DNA of 64,000 nucleotides, from assembly GCA_019217005.1 (NCBI GenBank), contig JAHBNG010000067.1, forward strand, positions 1-64,000, written 5' to 3'. Under the pieces are notes generated by a model, which was not told the DNA's origin, searched no databases, and saw nothing but the letters and a program-made list of their open reading frames with translations. The stretch is from Chloroflexi bacterium TSY (GTDB lineage Bacteria; Chloroflexota; Anaerolineae; Caldilineales; Caldilineaceae). Position 1 is the stretch's first letter. Each line of letters begins with the position of its first letter. The position numbers and the translations under genes were made by a program. This document shows positions 36,542 to 46,244 of the stretch, one piece after another.

Positions 36542-37561
36542 ATGCGACTCGTTCAATTTAAGGATCTAGATGGTACACGCAAAGTTGGTCTTGTGCATGA
36601 ACAAAACGACAAAGATTCTCAGCAACTTCAGGTTCTTGGCGATATACGCCGCGTCTATGATCTTGCGCTGGAATCCGACCACAAAGGGGTGCGCCTGACA
36701 ACGTTGGTTCAGGAGAAATTGAGCGATCGCTTTGTGGATTACAATGCCGTGGTTGCGGAGCAGCGTTTGCTGCCGCCGTTGGATCACCCCGATCCCGCAC
36801 ATTGGATTCTGTCTGGAACAGGGTTGGATCATTTGGGGAGCGCACAGGCGCGGGATGCGATGCATGCCAAGCTTGATGCGGAGGAGCTGACCGATTCGAT
36901 GAAGATGTTCAAGATCGGATTGGAGGGTGGCAAACCTGCCCCTGGGGAAATTGGCGCAGCACCAGAATGGTTCTACAAAGGGGATGGCGATTGGGTTGTG
37001 GCACCGGGGCATCCCTTGACCCTACCATCTTTTGCGTTGGATGGTGGCGAAGAGCCGGAACTGGTTGGTCTCTACGTCATTGGCGATCGAGGCAATGTTT
37101 TGCGGGTCGGGTTTGCGCTGGGGAATGAATATTCAGATCACGTTCTGGAGCGGCAGAACTACCTCTATTTGGCTCATTCCAAGCTACGAACCTCCTCTTA
37201 TGGACCAGAACTCTTAATTGGTGACCCACCAGAAAATATTGTTGGACAATCCAGATTGTTGCGCCCCACAGAGAATGGTGAAGAGGCGGTTTGGTCAGGC
37301 GAATTTCTAACTGGCGAGGCAAATATGACACATACGATTGGCAATATTGAGCATCACCATTTCAAATATTCAGGGTTCCGCCGACCAGGAGATGTTCACT
37401 GCCACTTCTTTGGTACAGCGACTTTGAGTTTCGCCGACGGTGTACAAACCAGGGCTGGAGATATTTTTGAGATCTCTGCACCAGAATTTGGTCGCCCTTT
37501 GCGCAATCCCATGATGGCAATCGATGAGGGAACGCACCCGGTCACGGTTCAAACTTTATGA
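36542..37561 (+). CDS. Fumarylacetoacetate-hydrolase-fold protein (AraD1-like)
   Basis: 339 aa. The C-terminal half matches AraD1/FAH-fold proteins: VGFALGNEYSDHVLERQNYLYLAHSK, then EFLTGEANMTHTIGNIEHHHF and DGVQTRAGDIFEISAPEFGRPLRNP. FAH-fold enzymes cleave or dehydrate 2-oxo acids with a divalent metal; AraD1 members are linked to pentonate breakdown. With the dehydrogenase remnant upstream it suggests a sugar-acid catabolic operon. It ends 24 bp before the outer inverted flank of the twin IS element. Confidence 0.8.
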   Translation: MRLVQFKDLDGTRKVGLVHEQNDKDSQQLQVLGDIRRVYDLALESDHKGVRLTTLVQEKLSDRFVDYNAVVAEQRLLPPLDHPDPAHWILSGTGLDHLGSAQARDAMHAKLDAEELTDSMKMFKIGLEGGKPAPGEIGAAPEWFYKGDGDWVVAPGHPLTLPSFALDGGEEPELVGLYVIGDRGNVLRVGFALGNEYSDHVLERQNYLYLAHSKLRTSSYGPELLIGDPPENIVGQSRLLRPTENGEEAVWSGEFLTGEANMTHTIGNIEHHHFKYSGFRRPGDVHCHFFGTATLSFADGVQTRAGDIFEISAPEFGRPLRNPMMAIDEGTHPVTVQTL

Positions 37562-37784
37562 TTCCCTCCTCTACCAAAAGTGCACAAAAGAAATCGGTTC
37601 TTCCGGAATAGAGGGGGTTGAACTTCCCGGACACGCTTAGTCAGTAAGAGAGATACCAAATAGGCGCGTTGAAAAGAGTCGGAAAAAATCAACAATTCCG
37701 ACTTTATGTAAACTTGGGTATTGAGCTGGTAGCAAGTAGACATAAGAGAGAAATCAAAGGCAATCAAGAAAAAAAACAGTAGCA

Positions 37785-37872
37785 GCAAAAGTCGGGTACA
37801 AATTTTTCATGCAAACAGAGGGCTGCTCTAGGATTTCACCCCTTATGGTCATTTTTTGTACCCGACTTTTGC
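37785..37872. repeat. 88-bp MITE-like palindrome in left arm of twin element copy B
   Basis: Perfect 18-bp inverted repeats GCAAAAGTCGGGTACAAA (37785-37802) and its complement (37855-37872). Flanks AGTAGCAG and CGTAGCTG are similar and may be an eroded target duplication. It lies between the element end and the transposase stop. Confidence 0.75.
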
Positions 37873-37901
37873 CGTAGCTGAAAAAAAAGAAAGCAGAAAA
37901 A

Positions 37902-39108
37902 CTAAGCTTGTGGTCGACGACGGATAGTTCGTTGACGAATGTGGAAAGATTCGTCATAGGTGGTTCGGTCTTGCCACATTTTCCAAAGAATGGCCAGCCA
38001 GCGGTTGGCTAAAGCCCGATGAGAGCGACTGACCGAGTGGCCCTTTTGACGAGCTTGTGTAAAGTAAGCCGAAGCCCAGCGAGATTGCTGGCGCGAAGAA
38101 CGAGCCAGTTGCTGAGAAAAGTAACGAAACTCTTTATCACAAGAGCGGCGAAAGTGGACCAAGTGGACTTTGCCACTTTGGTTGGTAACGGAGCCGTGCC
38201 AGCTAAAGTCTGGACCATGCTGGAATGGGGAAGCGGCGGCGATCTTCGCCAAATTTGACCAGCAAAGAGGAGCCAAGAGCTCTCCTGCGCCCGGCAGGAA
38301 GCAAAATGGGGTGATCCTCGTGTTGCAGAAAAAGAGTTCAACTGTTGGAGTGTTGCTTGCTTGGAGTTGAGGGTATGGAGCAAGAGTCGGGCAAGTTGCT
38401 GGGCTTGAACTTGACAAGCTTGGGCAACACCGGAGCTGAACGGGGATGTTGTGTGGTCAAGGCATCAAAACAGGTGAGCCATTTGGAGGGCTGATTATGT
38501 TTATGTTGCTTGAGAAAGACCTGAAATTCATCATAGGTTGCTTTTCTGCTGCTTGCGGCGACGGATAAGCCAGAATCAGATGAGCTGCAATGGGCGATGG
38601 CCAACTAAAGACATTGAGCAAAGCGGGATGGTATCTGAGCAAACAACTACGCAAGCGATTGGAGACAGCAACCGTTTCTTTGCGCCAAAACTCGGTCATG
38701 CTCACCACGATGCGCATTTGCTGGAGTAATTCACTCCCTGGATGCCAAGGATAGAATCGGTGAACATCTGTTCTGACCAGTTCAGCTATCGTATATGCAT
38801 CACTTTCATCAGTGCGAGCACCGCTCTGATTGTACCTCGCCGACTTGCTTTGACCACGTTCGGTGGGAGGACATATAGATTTGTATACCCAGCATCCCAT
38901 AAGTAGTCAATTATCAGATTATGTGCTGTCTCTAATCCGATTCGACATTTTCATGGCCGATATCCATCGTTTCTCGCCACTTTTCTAGTTGCTTAAAGCC
39001 ATCCACACTATGTTCTATTGTCATGTAGTTAATTCGACGACCGTTTTCATCCGTTATCATTACATCATGTTTTGTTTCACTCCAGTCTATTCCTATGAAT
39101 ATCTGCAT
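37902..39108 (-). pseudogene. IS110-family DEDD transposase, left gene of twin element copy B, frameshifted
   Basis: Starts at 39108 (MQIFIGIDWSETKHDV). Unlike copy A it keeps the third and fourth acidic residues (TDESDAYTIAELVRTD, in the frame 38457-38900) and the C-terminal motif SWHGSVTNQSGKVHLVHF. These parts lie in at least three frames because of single-base changes, for example one missing T after 38946 relative to copy A. A full-length parent can be assembled by combining the two copies. Confidence 0.82.
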
Positions 39109-39182
39109 TTTTGACCTCCTCATTCACTTGAGGATTGCCTTTGGTCATTTTTTTCGGACGCTGTTTTCCGTTTTCCTGTTAT

Positions 39183-39299
39183 GGCATTCGAGATGCTACA
39201 CGCTTGCGACGGTTCTAGGCGTCGGCTTGGTGGACTGTCCGGGAAGGGCGGTCGCACCGCGGGAAGAGGGCGGTCCTTTTTACCAAGCCGGAGTTCGAT
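39183..39299 (-). ncRNA. Candidate bridge-RNA-like region, left side, copy B
   Basis: Equivalent to 1204-1320. Stem CGGCTTGGT (39223-39231) with ACCAAGCCG (39282-39290) around the GCGGT/ACCGC hairpin. Confidence 0.5.
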
Positions 39300-39478
39300 T
39301 CCGAGTGACAGCTTCTCTCTTTCTGTCTCTCTCATTCTAACTCCTTTCCTATATTATCTAATAGGTAGAGGTAAAGAAGAGTCTCGTTGACGACCTCATG
39401 CCTGACCTCTTCCTGTTAGGTAATATAGGAAAGGGAGATAAAATAAGGGAAGGCAAAAGCAAGGAAAGCCGAAACTTA

Positions 39479-39600
39479 TTGGACTCTCGACCTGGCAAAA
39501 AGGACCAACCTCTTCGAGCGGTGCGACCGCCCTTCCCGGACAGTCCGCCAGGTCGACGCCGTGCAACGTCGAAAGCGTGCAGCACCTCGAGTGCCATAAC
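39479..39600 (+). ncRNA. Candidate bridge-RNA-like region, right side, copy B
   Basis: Equivalent to 1500-1620. Stem TCGACCTGGC (39487-39496) with GCCAGGTCGA (39547-39556). It lies about 60-180 bp upstream of the right transposase. Confidence 0.5.
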
Positions 39601-39654
39601 ACGGAAAACAGCGTCCAAAGTTGAGGAGCTCAGGCGATACGGGAGAGGTCCAAG

Positions 39655-40877
39655 ATGAAAGTGAAAATGGGAATCGACTGGAGTGAAAAGAAACATGATG
39701 TGATGATGTTGGATGAGACAGGACGAGCGCTGGGCTATGCGCAGATAGAGCATAGCCAGAAGGGATTTCGCCAAATTGAAGAAATGAGAAAGAAGACAGG
39801 AGCGAGCCATGATGAAGTGACAGTGGGACTGGAAACAGCGCATAATTTGCTGATTGATTATCTCTGGTCGAGCGGGTACAAGAATGTCTATGTGGTGCCG
39901 CCGAATGTGGTGAACAAGAGTCGGGAGCGCTATAGTCAAAGTGGTGCGCATAATGATAAGAGTGATGCCTATGTGATAGCAGATTTGTTGCGGACCGATG
40001 TCCATCGATTTTATCCTTGGTCACCTGGCAGTGAATTACTCCAGCAGATGCGAGTGGTCAGCAGTGCCACACAATACTGGACCAAAGAGACTGTGGCCTT
40101 ATCCAACCGTCTGCGCGCTTGCCTGTTGCGTTACCATCCGGCGCTGCTTGAGGTCTTCAGCAACTGGCCTTCTCGGATTGCCTGCCACCTGGTTCTGACC
40201 TATCCAACGCCAGAGCATGTGCGCAACTCCACCTATGAAGGCTTCCAAGAGTTTCTCAAGCAGCACCGACATACGCAACCCCCGTAAATGGGTCACTTGT
40301 TATGATAAGTTAACCGCCACTTATCCCACATCAGCTCCTGCATTTGTGCCAGCGTATCAACGAGAAGCTCTTCAGCTGGCTGAATGTCTTTTGCTTGCAC
40401 TGCGCTATGAACAAGAGACCCTTGACCAGTTACAGTCACTTTTTCTGCAACATCCGGATCAGCATATCTTTGCTTCTTTACCTGGTGCTGGCCAGCTTTT
40501 AGCTCCCAGTCTTCTGGTCAAGTTTGGCGAAGACAGGAAACGCTTTCCCTCTCCCATGAGCCTTCAGTCTCTGGCGGGAACCTGTCCTGTCACCAAACAA
40601 AGTGGCAAAGTCAGAACCGTTCATTTCCGCAGAGCTTGCGATCACGACTTTCGTTATTTTACTCAGCAATTTGCTCGCTGCTCCCGCAAAGAGTCTTCTT
40701 GGGCCGCTGCTTTTTACACCGCCGCTCGCCAACGCGGTCTCAAAAAAGAGTCATGCTGATCGCACTCTCGCTAATCGCTGGATTTGCATCATTTGGAAAT
40801 TGTGGCAAGACAAGAAACCTTATGATGAATCTTTCCATTTGCAGCAACGAGCCCATCGTCGCCAACCTATCGCTTAA
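39655..40877 (+). pseudogene. IS110-family DEDD transposase, right gene of twin element copy B, frameshifted
   Basis: The N-terminal 208 residues, with the full DEDD domain, are identical in sequence to copy A; the frame breaks at about 40280 where CCCCC replaces CCCC. The next frame (40217-40759) contains the correctly read C-terminal domain, GAGQLLAPSLLVKFGEDRKRF and LAGTCPVTKQSGKVRTVHF, that copy A has lost. A further slip near 40740 (an A run) moves the last 30 residues to the frame ending 40877. Each copy is broken where the other is intact. Confidence 0.85.
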
Positions 40878-41128
40878 TTGCTTCTAATTTTTTACTATGT
40901 ATCGCCTTTGGGTTCCTTGCCTTTGTCCTCATCTATATGTTGACATAACACGCTGCTGGTTCTCTCTATCAGTTCTTCTTCAACGCGCCCTTTTGGAACT
41001 GCCATTACATACAAAGCGTGTCCGGGAAGTTCGGGCACTTCGTTGTCAACCCCCTGAGATCCTGAAGAGACAAGAAGTCTTGACACTCTGACGTATATGG
41101 CTTTGCGCACTTTTGGGCTAGATGAGCC

Positions 41129-41953
41129 TTATGACTTTTGAACAATATAAACCATCGGGCAGAGCTTTCCGATCATTTGATAGATCCCCCAATGGCAGTT
41201 GGCTATTTCACTTTCGTAGGCACGCTCACCGATCGCATCGATAAATCGCTTGCGATCGCGCATCAGGCGCGCGCTATGTAGTAATTGCGTGGAAGTCATG
41301 CGTGTCCCATCTTCTTCCCAATATTCCCGCCATTCACTTCCAATGCAGTCACGCTCAACGATCTGGAACCCAGCTTTCTGAAGTCTTGCTTCAACATATT
41401 CTGTTGACATATTTGCTGCCGCAATGGCCAGCGCAGCGTAGAGACGTACCGCCTCTTGAGGTTCCAGTAAGTTCGTGGCGAAAGTTTGATAGATCAGCAT
41501 CCGTCCGTTGGGTTTGAGGATACGTCGACATTCGGAGAAAGCTCTATCCAAATCTGGCACGTGATTGAGCATGTCACGACACCAGATAAAGTCGAATGTG
41601 TGATCATCTGTCGGAATGGCTTCGATTTGCCCTTCACGGACAGAAACCAACTCAAGTAACGCCTGTTTTGCAATTTGTTCTTTGGCCAGTTGGATATGAT
41701 AGGCTAATGGGTCAATGCCGAGAACGGTTGGACCATAACGGACAGCCAACCGACAGGCATGAGCCGCATCACGACAACCGATATCGAGCAGGTAATGGTT
41801 GCGATTCAGTCCCAATTTCCCCATCCACTCATACAACATCTCAGAGCTGCGAGGAGCCAGACTTTGCTCAAGAATGGCATCGAATTCTTCGCCCGAAATC
41901 TCTAATGGGCCATAGATGTGGGTAAGGGAATCGAGGTTGATAGAAGCCTCCAT
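41129..41953 (-). CDS. Class I SAM-dependent methyltransferase
   Basis: 274 aa. Motif I is LLDIGCRDAAHACRLA (Gly-rich loop slightly degenerate: GCRD instead of GxGxG) with the post-I Asp in VLGIDPLAYH. Motif II/III region: DFIWCRDMLNHVPDLDRAF and ILKPNGRMLIYQTFA, typical of UbiE/COQ5-like small-molecule methyltransferases. It starts 25 bp downstream of the VTT membrane-protein gene and is probably co-transcribed with it. Confidence 0.85.
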   Translation of the reverse strand: MEASINLDSLTHIYGPLEISGEEFDAILEQSLAPRSSEMLYEWMGKLGLNRNHYLLDIGCRDAAHACRLAVRYGPTVLGIDPLAYHIQLAKEQIAKQALLELVSVREGQIEAIPTDDHTFDFIWCRDMLNHVPDLDRAFSECRRILKPNGRMLIYQTFATNLLEPQEAVRLYAALAIAAANMSTEYVEARLQKAGFQIVERDCIGSEWREYWEEDGTRMTSTQLLHSARLMRDRKRFIDAIGERAYESEIANCHWGIYQMIGKLCPMVYIVQKS

Positions 41954-41977
41954 ATACGGTGAGTCATTTGAGTGTAG

Positions 41978-42718
41978 CTAGCTGTCCGTTTGGGTAATCT
42001 GACGCCGGCGTTTGAGATATTGTGACAAAAAGATTGCAATGACTGCAATGCTGATCGAAAGAAGCAATCTGGAAAAGTCTATCTGTGGTCGCCCGGAGAA
42101 AATTTCATCGACTGAGCCGAGTGCACTGCCAAAGAGAACAAATGGTAAGCCACCAGGCACAACCCCAATGGCAATTGCTGATGCAAACTGTCGCCAACGC
42201 AAGCGTAGAATGCCAGATAGATAGTTCATCATATCGAAGGGGGCATAGAGCAACGTTAGCGTTAAAATGGCCTCAAATGTATTGGCCCGCATCCACTCGA
42301 CATACCGCTCTAACCGCCTATTATTTGTAATTCCACTGAGGATTTCACCCCCAAGCAAACGTCCAACGCCATAACAGACGGAGGCAGCAGCATTTGCACC
42401 GATATAGGAATAGAGGAGTCCCCATAGAGGACCATAGAGAAGTCCACCACAGATTGTCATCAAGAATGTCGGGAAAAAAACAAGCGGCTGTACCATGTAA
42501 ACAACTACGAATATAAATGGACCCCAACCATCAAGTAGAAACCATTGCAAGAGAAACTCAATCTTGTCGAGAGGTGTCGGTGCAATATTTTGGGTTAATC
42601 CCCAATACGCCCAAATAACCAGTCCCCATCCCAAGAAAATGGCCCATCGACGCCAGTTGCGATTGAGATATGAAAAAAATCGCGTGTGGGCGTTTATTTG
42701 TTCAAACCATGTGGACAT
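41978..42718 (-). CDS. TVP38/TMEM64 (VTT-domain, DedA-like) membrane protein
   Basis: 246 aa, about six membrane segments. The VTT core is clear: VVYMVQPLVFFPTFLMTICGGLLYGPLWGLLYSYIGANAAASVCYGVGRLLGGE with the re-entrant F/Y-x-x-x-R signature, then RANTFEAILTLTLLYAPFDMMNYLSGI. Members act in lipid scrambling or transport and membrane homeostasis. An IS4-like element lies 43 bp upstream of its start and may have displaced its promoter. Confidence 0.87.
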   Translation of the reverse strand: MSTWFEQINAHTRFFSYLNRNWRRWAIFLGWGLVIWAYWGLTQNIAPTPLDKIEFLLQWFLLDGWGPFIFVVVYMVQPLVFFPTFLMTICGGLLYGPLWGLLYSYIGANAAASVCYGVGRLLGGEILSGITNNRRLERYVEWMRANTFEAILTLTLLYAPFDMMNYLSGILRLRWRQFASAIAIGVVPGGLPFVLFGSALGSVDEIFSGRPQIDFSRLLLSISIAVIAIFLSQYLKRRRQITQTDS

Positions 42719-42761
42719 ATCATGAAGCTTTCAGACACTATATTTTATCCAATCTAATTCT

Positions 42762-44257
42762 CTTTACTTTCTGGTAAAGGCTTGAGTGACAAAGGGCAAA
42801 CCGAAAGGGGCGGAAAAAAGAATCCACCCTGAAAAAACGGGATAAAATGTAAAAATAGTGCTCGGCTAGTTTAAGCAGCGGCATTGAGGCGGCGATGAGC
42901 GAGAACGCCTTTAGGTAAATGGTGTGAAACCGAGGCCTTTTTCCGAAAGTCAGGGTCGAGTTGGTCGGGAGTTGGAAAAAGAGCACTCGAGAGAACGCGG
43001 CGCAGCCTGCCGGGAGTGGCTTGAGGCTCTCGATCCCAGTAGCCAGTCGGTATGGGAGGAAGAGAAGCGGCTAAATGGGAAAGAAGATTGCCAGCCAGCA
43101 GCCCCAGTTCAGGTAAGCGGAAGCAAGCCTCATCGGCATGAACAAATTGACGATGTAAGCCAATCATCTGCTTGGAAGCCAAGGGGGGGATGTTCAACAG
43201 GCCAGCGCTCCAGAGAGAAAAGATAAATGGTTTCAGCTTGTAAAGCCATGACGGTCGCCAGAACCAAAGGTGTGTGATAAGCAGGATCCTGAAAGACGTA
43301 AATCGAATAGGTGCGGTTGGCTGTATCCACCTTGGTTGTCCTGGGGACGAGATTGTGCCATGCTTGATAGCGAATCAGGCGACCACTATAGACAAATTGA
43401 CCAAACGAGTCTGGAGTTGTGGCCTCGAGTCGCTTTCCCCTATAGCATCGAGAGAGCGGACGCACAATATCACCATATTCGGGTGGTCTGCCTTTTTCCT
43501 TACGTTCGGGTAACTCATTGCGGCGCGCTGTGCAGTTAATCGCTTCCCGAAGGACAAATCGGTCGACGTCGCTTTCTAGCATTTCTCTGATTGTAAACCC
43601 GGCATCGACCACCGCCACTTCGTCTGACTCCAGTGATTTCTTCGTCTCTTTCAGCAGCTTTTCCGAAACTCACTTTCCTTTGTGCCTCGCATCTCATGAT
43701 TGCCTTGAGCAGTGGCACTCGCTTCCCGCCTATCTCCCCGAGCTTATCATCACTCCAAAGATGAGCGCGGGCAATGCCCGAGCCGTTGAGTTATAGAGTC
43801 GGTTCACTTTCCCTTGCCGCTTCGGTCGCCAGAACCCTGTGATATCTATGCTTTTCACTCGGTATCCTTCTAACTTTTTTGCCTCCCATTCCCCTTTCCA
43901 CTCCACTTCTTCTTGCCACGATGAGAGCAGGCTTGCAATATCCCATGATCCATATCGAAAGCTCCACCAGCTTCGCCGGAGCTCCTCATCTTCAAACCCG
44001 CTTTCACTCAATCCACTATGGATTGCTCCTCGACTTTTCAGAAACGACCCATTCATCATCGCCCACATCAGACGCATTACATTTACGTTTGTTCCCACCG
44101 GCGTTACTTGCAATACATTCATCAGTACTGCTATAGTTATTTCTGGCGCGGTTAGCATTCCTTCCTCCTTTTTGGGTTCGCTACCTTTAGGATGAAACGC
44201 TAACCGCTTTTTGTCACATTTCTCACCTCATCTCTTTTCTTTTACCAGAAAGTAAAG
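42762..44257 (-). mobile_element. IS4-like insertion sequence, copy 2
   Basis: Perfect 17-bp terminal inverted repeats CTTTACTTTCTGGTAAA (42762-42778, 44241-44257). Same orientation as copy 1 at 15841-17324 and very similar throughout. No clear target duplication. Confidence 0.88.
42871..44158 (-). pseudogene. DDE transposase (IS4-like), frameshifted, copy 2
   Basis: Pieces in order: 43730-44158 (SIDITGFWRPKRQGKVNRLYN), 43130-43618 (VAVVDAGFTIREML ... YSGRLIRYQAWHNLVPRTTKVDTANRTYSIYV), and 42871-43197 (GLHRQFVHADEACFRLPELGLLAGNLLSHLAA). The breaks fall in G and C runs. The middle part is read further in one frame here than in copy 1. Confidence 0.75.
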
Positions 44258-44623
44258 ATGACACGTATTTGAGAATTGTGAGTTATACCAAGGACTCTCA
44301 TCTTACGAGCTTATCTTTACCCATATTATCAGTCAGAGAAGCGGGGTGTTCGATGCTGCCCAAGGCTAAAGCCGTCGGGCTACCAAACAACGCCCGCTCA
44401 ACCAGGCTTGTTGGCCGATGATTCAGCCCCATTGTTGGGGCGTGGTTACGTAGCCCAGTGGATTGATCCCTGGGCGGGCATCGCGTTCCTCTCAACTTGT
44501 GGGTAAAGGTAAACATCTTATGAGGGGGAGTATATCGAAGCCCCAAAGAAAGGCGGTTCAACAGGATCTCATGTGGTTGTCAAAACGGCCACATGAGATC
44601 CAAATGAGCCAGAAAGGCTTGAC
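44258..44623. other. Intergenic region with palindrome upstream of lamin-tail gene
   Basis: No gene. A perfect 13-bp inverted pair GGATCTCATGTGG (44564-44576) and CCACATGAGATCC (44589-44601) ends 22 bp before the next start codon, in a position suiting an operator or attenuator. The part 44340-44500 contains GGCTAAAGCC-type and CCCCATTGTTGGGG palindromes and looks like a dispersed repeat rather than coding sequence. Confidence 0.6.
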
Positions 44624-46183
44624 ATGGTGATTTCTTCTCTCCGGAAACTCATTCTTCCCATCTTATCCATTGTGGTGCTCCTTGGCGTTCTAGATAAGAT
44701 CCACATTTCGTCCGCACAGGAAAGGGCAATGGGTCGTCCGCAGACTGCTCAACTCCAAATCACAGAAATCATGTATAACCCGACGGCATTGGGTGATCGG
44801 GTACGTTCGGAGTTTGAATTTATCGAGTTAAAAAACAACGGATCGACTTCGATTGATCTCTCAGGCATGAAGTTCGCTTCTGGCCTTGACTTTGTCTTTC
44901 CTGCTGGTACACTATTGCATTCGGGCGAATTGATCGTTTTGGCCAAGTCGAGAGCGGGTTTTGTGGAACGATATAAGAAGCAGCCTTTTGGAGAGTATGA
45001 TGGGAAACTAAAGAATGGCGGAGAGATACTCACACTTCAGGATCGCTTTGGTGCAACAATCCTAACCGCCCAGTATGCTGATTCTCCACAATGGCCCACA
45101 GCGGCAAACGGCTGTGGGTTTTCACTCGTACCCCAAGAAGGCGCTTCCGACTTTGTTGCTCCAACGGACGCCGCGTACTGGCGCCGTAGTACAGCACTTG
45201 ATGGATCTCCAGGTGTAGATGATCCTTCATTGCCGACAGGGATTCCATTTATCCGGATCAACGAAGTCCTGGCCCACACCGATCTCCCTCAGACCGACGC
45301 AGTTGAACTCTACAACCCAACCAGCAATGATATCGATGTCACGGGCTGGTTTCTGAGTGATGATTCCAAGCAACCGGATAAGATGATTCTACCCACCTGT
45401 AGTGTTCTGCCGGCGCAAGGGTATCTGGTCTTATTTACAGAAGAGTATGGATTGGCACTCAGTGCGTGGGGAGATGAGTTGAGTCTCTATGCAACAGATC
45501 CGGCTGGCAATCTGATTGGGTACGAACACGCCATTATATTTGGTGCTACCCAAAATGGTCTATCCGTCGGGCGGACGCTGACAAGTACTGGTGACGAACA
45601 TTTTGCTCATCAGATTACCACGACGTTGGGCACGCAGAATCGTGGCCCGCTTGTCGGTCCTGTGGTCATCTCAGAATTGATGTACAATCCAAAAGAAGGA
45701 GATGAATACATCCGGTTGCAAAATGTTGCCGATGAACGAGTCTTTTTCTACGATCTTGATCATCCAGACAACCGTTGGCGTTTACAAGGTGTTGGTGACT
45801 ATATGTTTCCACCCAATTTACAATTGTTCCCAGGCACAACGCTACTCGTCGTGCCCATCGCGCCGGAAGAATTTCGTCAATTGTATGAGATCTCGGGGGA
45901 TACGCAAATTATCGGTCCCTACTCCGGTAAGCTGGCTGATGAAGGTGAACGGATCGCCTTGTTGCGGCCCGATACACAGAACTCAGACGGATCGGTTCCC
46001 TATATTGTAGTTGATGAAGTTGAATATGATGACAAAGCTCCCTGGCCAACAGCGCCCGATGGAGAAGGGGCAGCCTTGCGGCGTACTCATTTGCAACAAT
46101 ATGGAAACGACGCAGCCAATTGGCGTAGCAGTAATGACAATTCAATTGGCTGGATTTTTCTGCCGCTTGTTGTTATGCAATGA
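44624..46183 (+). CDS. Exported protein with lamin-tail (LTD) domains
   Basis: 519 aa. An N-terminal signal helix (LRKLILPILSIVVLLGVLDKI) is followed by three LTD units: TEIMYNPTALGDRVRSEFEFIELKN (about 40-150), IRINEVLAHTDLPQTDAVELYNPTS (about 207-320) and ISELMYNPKEGDEYIRLQN (about 350-480). Each opens with the I-x-E-I/L-M/V-Y-N-P and E-hydrophobic-Y/K-N pattern. A hydrophobic C-terminus (GWIFLPLVVMQ) resembles those of other Chloroflexota surface proteins. LTD domains mediate binding, often near nucleases or adhesins, but no catalytic domain is present here. Confidence 0.88.
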   Translation: MVISSLRKLILPILSIVVLLGVLDKIHISSAQERAMGRPQTAQLQITEIMYNPTALGDRVRSEFEFIELKNNGSTSIDLSGMKFASGLDFVFPAGTLLHSGELIVLAKSRAGFVERYKKQPFGEYDGKLKNGGEILTLQDRFGATILTAQYADSPQWPTAANGCGFSLVPQEGASDFVAPTDAAYWRRSTALDGSPGVDDPSLPTGIPFIRINEVLAHTDLPQTDAVELYNPTSNDIDVTGWFLSDDSKQPDKMILPTCSVLPAQGYLVLFTEEYGLALSAWGDELSLYATDPAGNLIGYEHAIIFGATQNGLSVGRTLTSTGDEHFAHQITTTLGTQNRGPLVGPVVISELMYNPKEGDEYIRLQNVADERVFFYDLDHPDNRWRLQGVGDYMFPPNLQLFPGTTLLVVPIAPEEFRQLYEISGDTQIIGPYSGKLADEGERIALLRPDTQNSDGSVPYIVVDEVEYDDKAPWPTAPDGEGAALRRTHLQQYGNDAANWRSSNDNSIGWIFLPLVVMQ

Positions 46184-46244
46184 GATGGCACGATCATTGC
46201 AGGTTTCGAATAGAATGCGAATTTTGCAAGCGGTGCAGTAATGC

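Larger units (their letters stand above)
37621..41031. mobile_element. Twin IS110-like element, copy B (both ends in window)
   Basis: Ends are marked by inverted AACTTCCCGGACACGCTT (37621-37638) and its complement (41014-41031). Inside are a minus-strand transposase (37902-39108), the palindromic centre (about 39341-39437) and a plus-strand transposase (39655-40877), in the same order as copy A. The left arm contains an extra 88-bp palindrome (37785-37872). About 3.4 kb in all, much longer than a single IS110. Confidence 0.82.

Noticed and set aside
44298..44561. 87-aa minus-strand frame upstream of the lamin-tail gene
   Set aside because: The region is full of short palindromes typical of dispersed repeats; the frame has no protein features.
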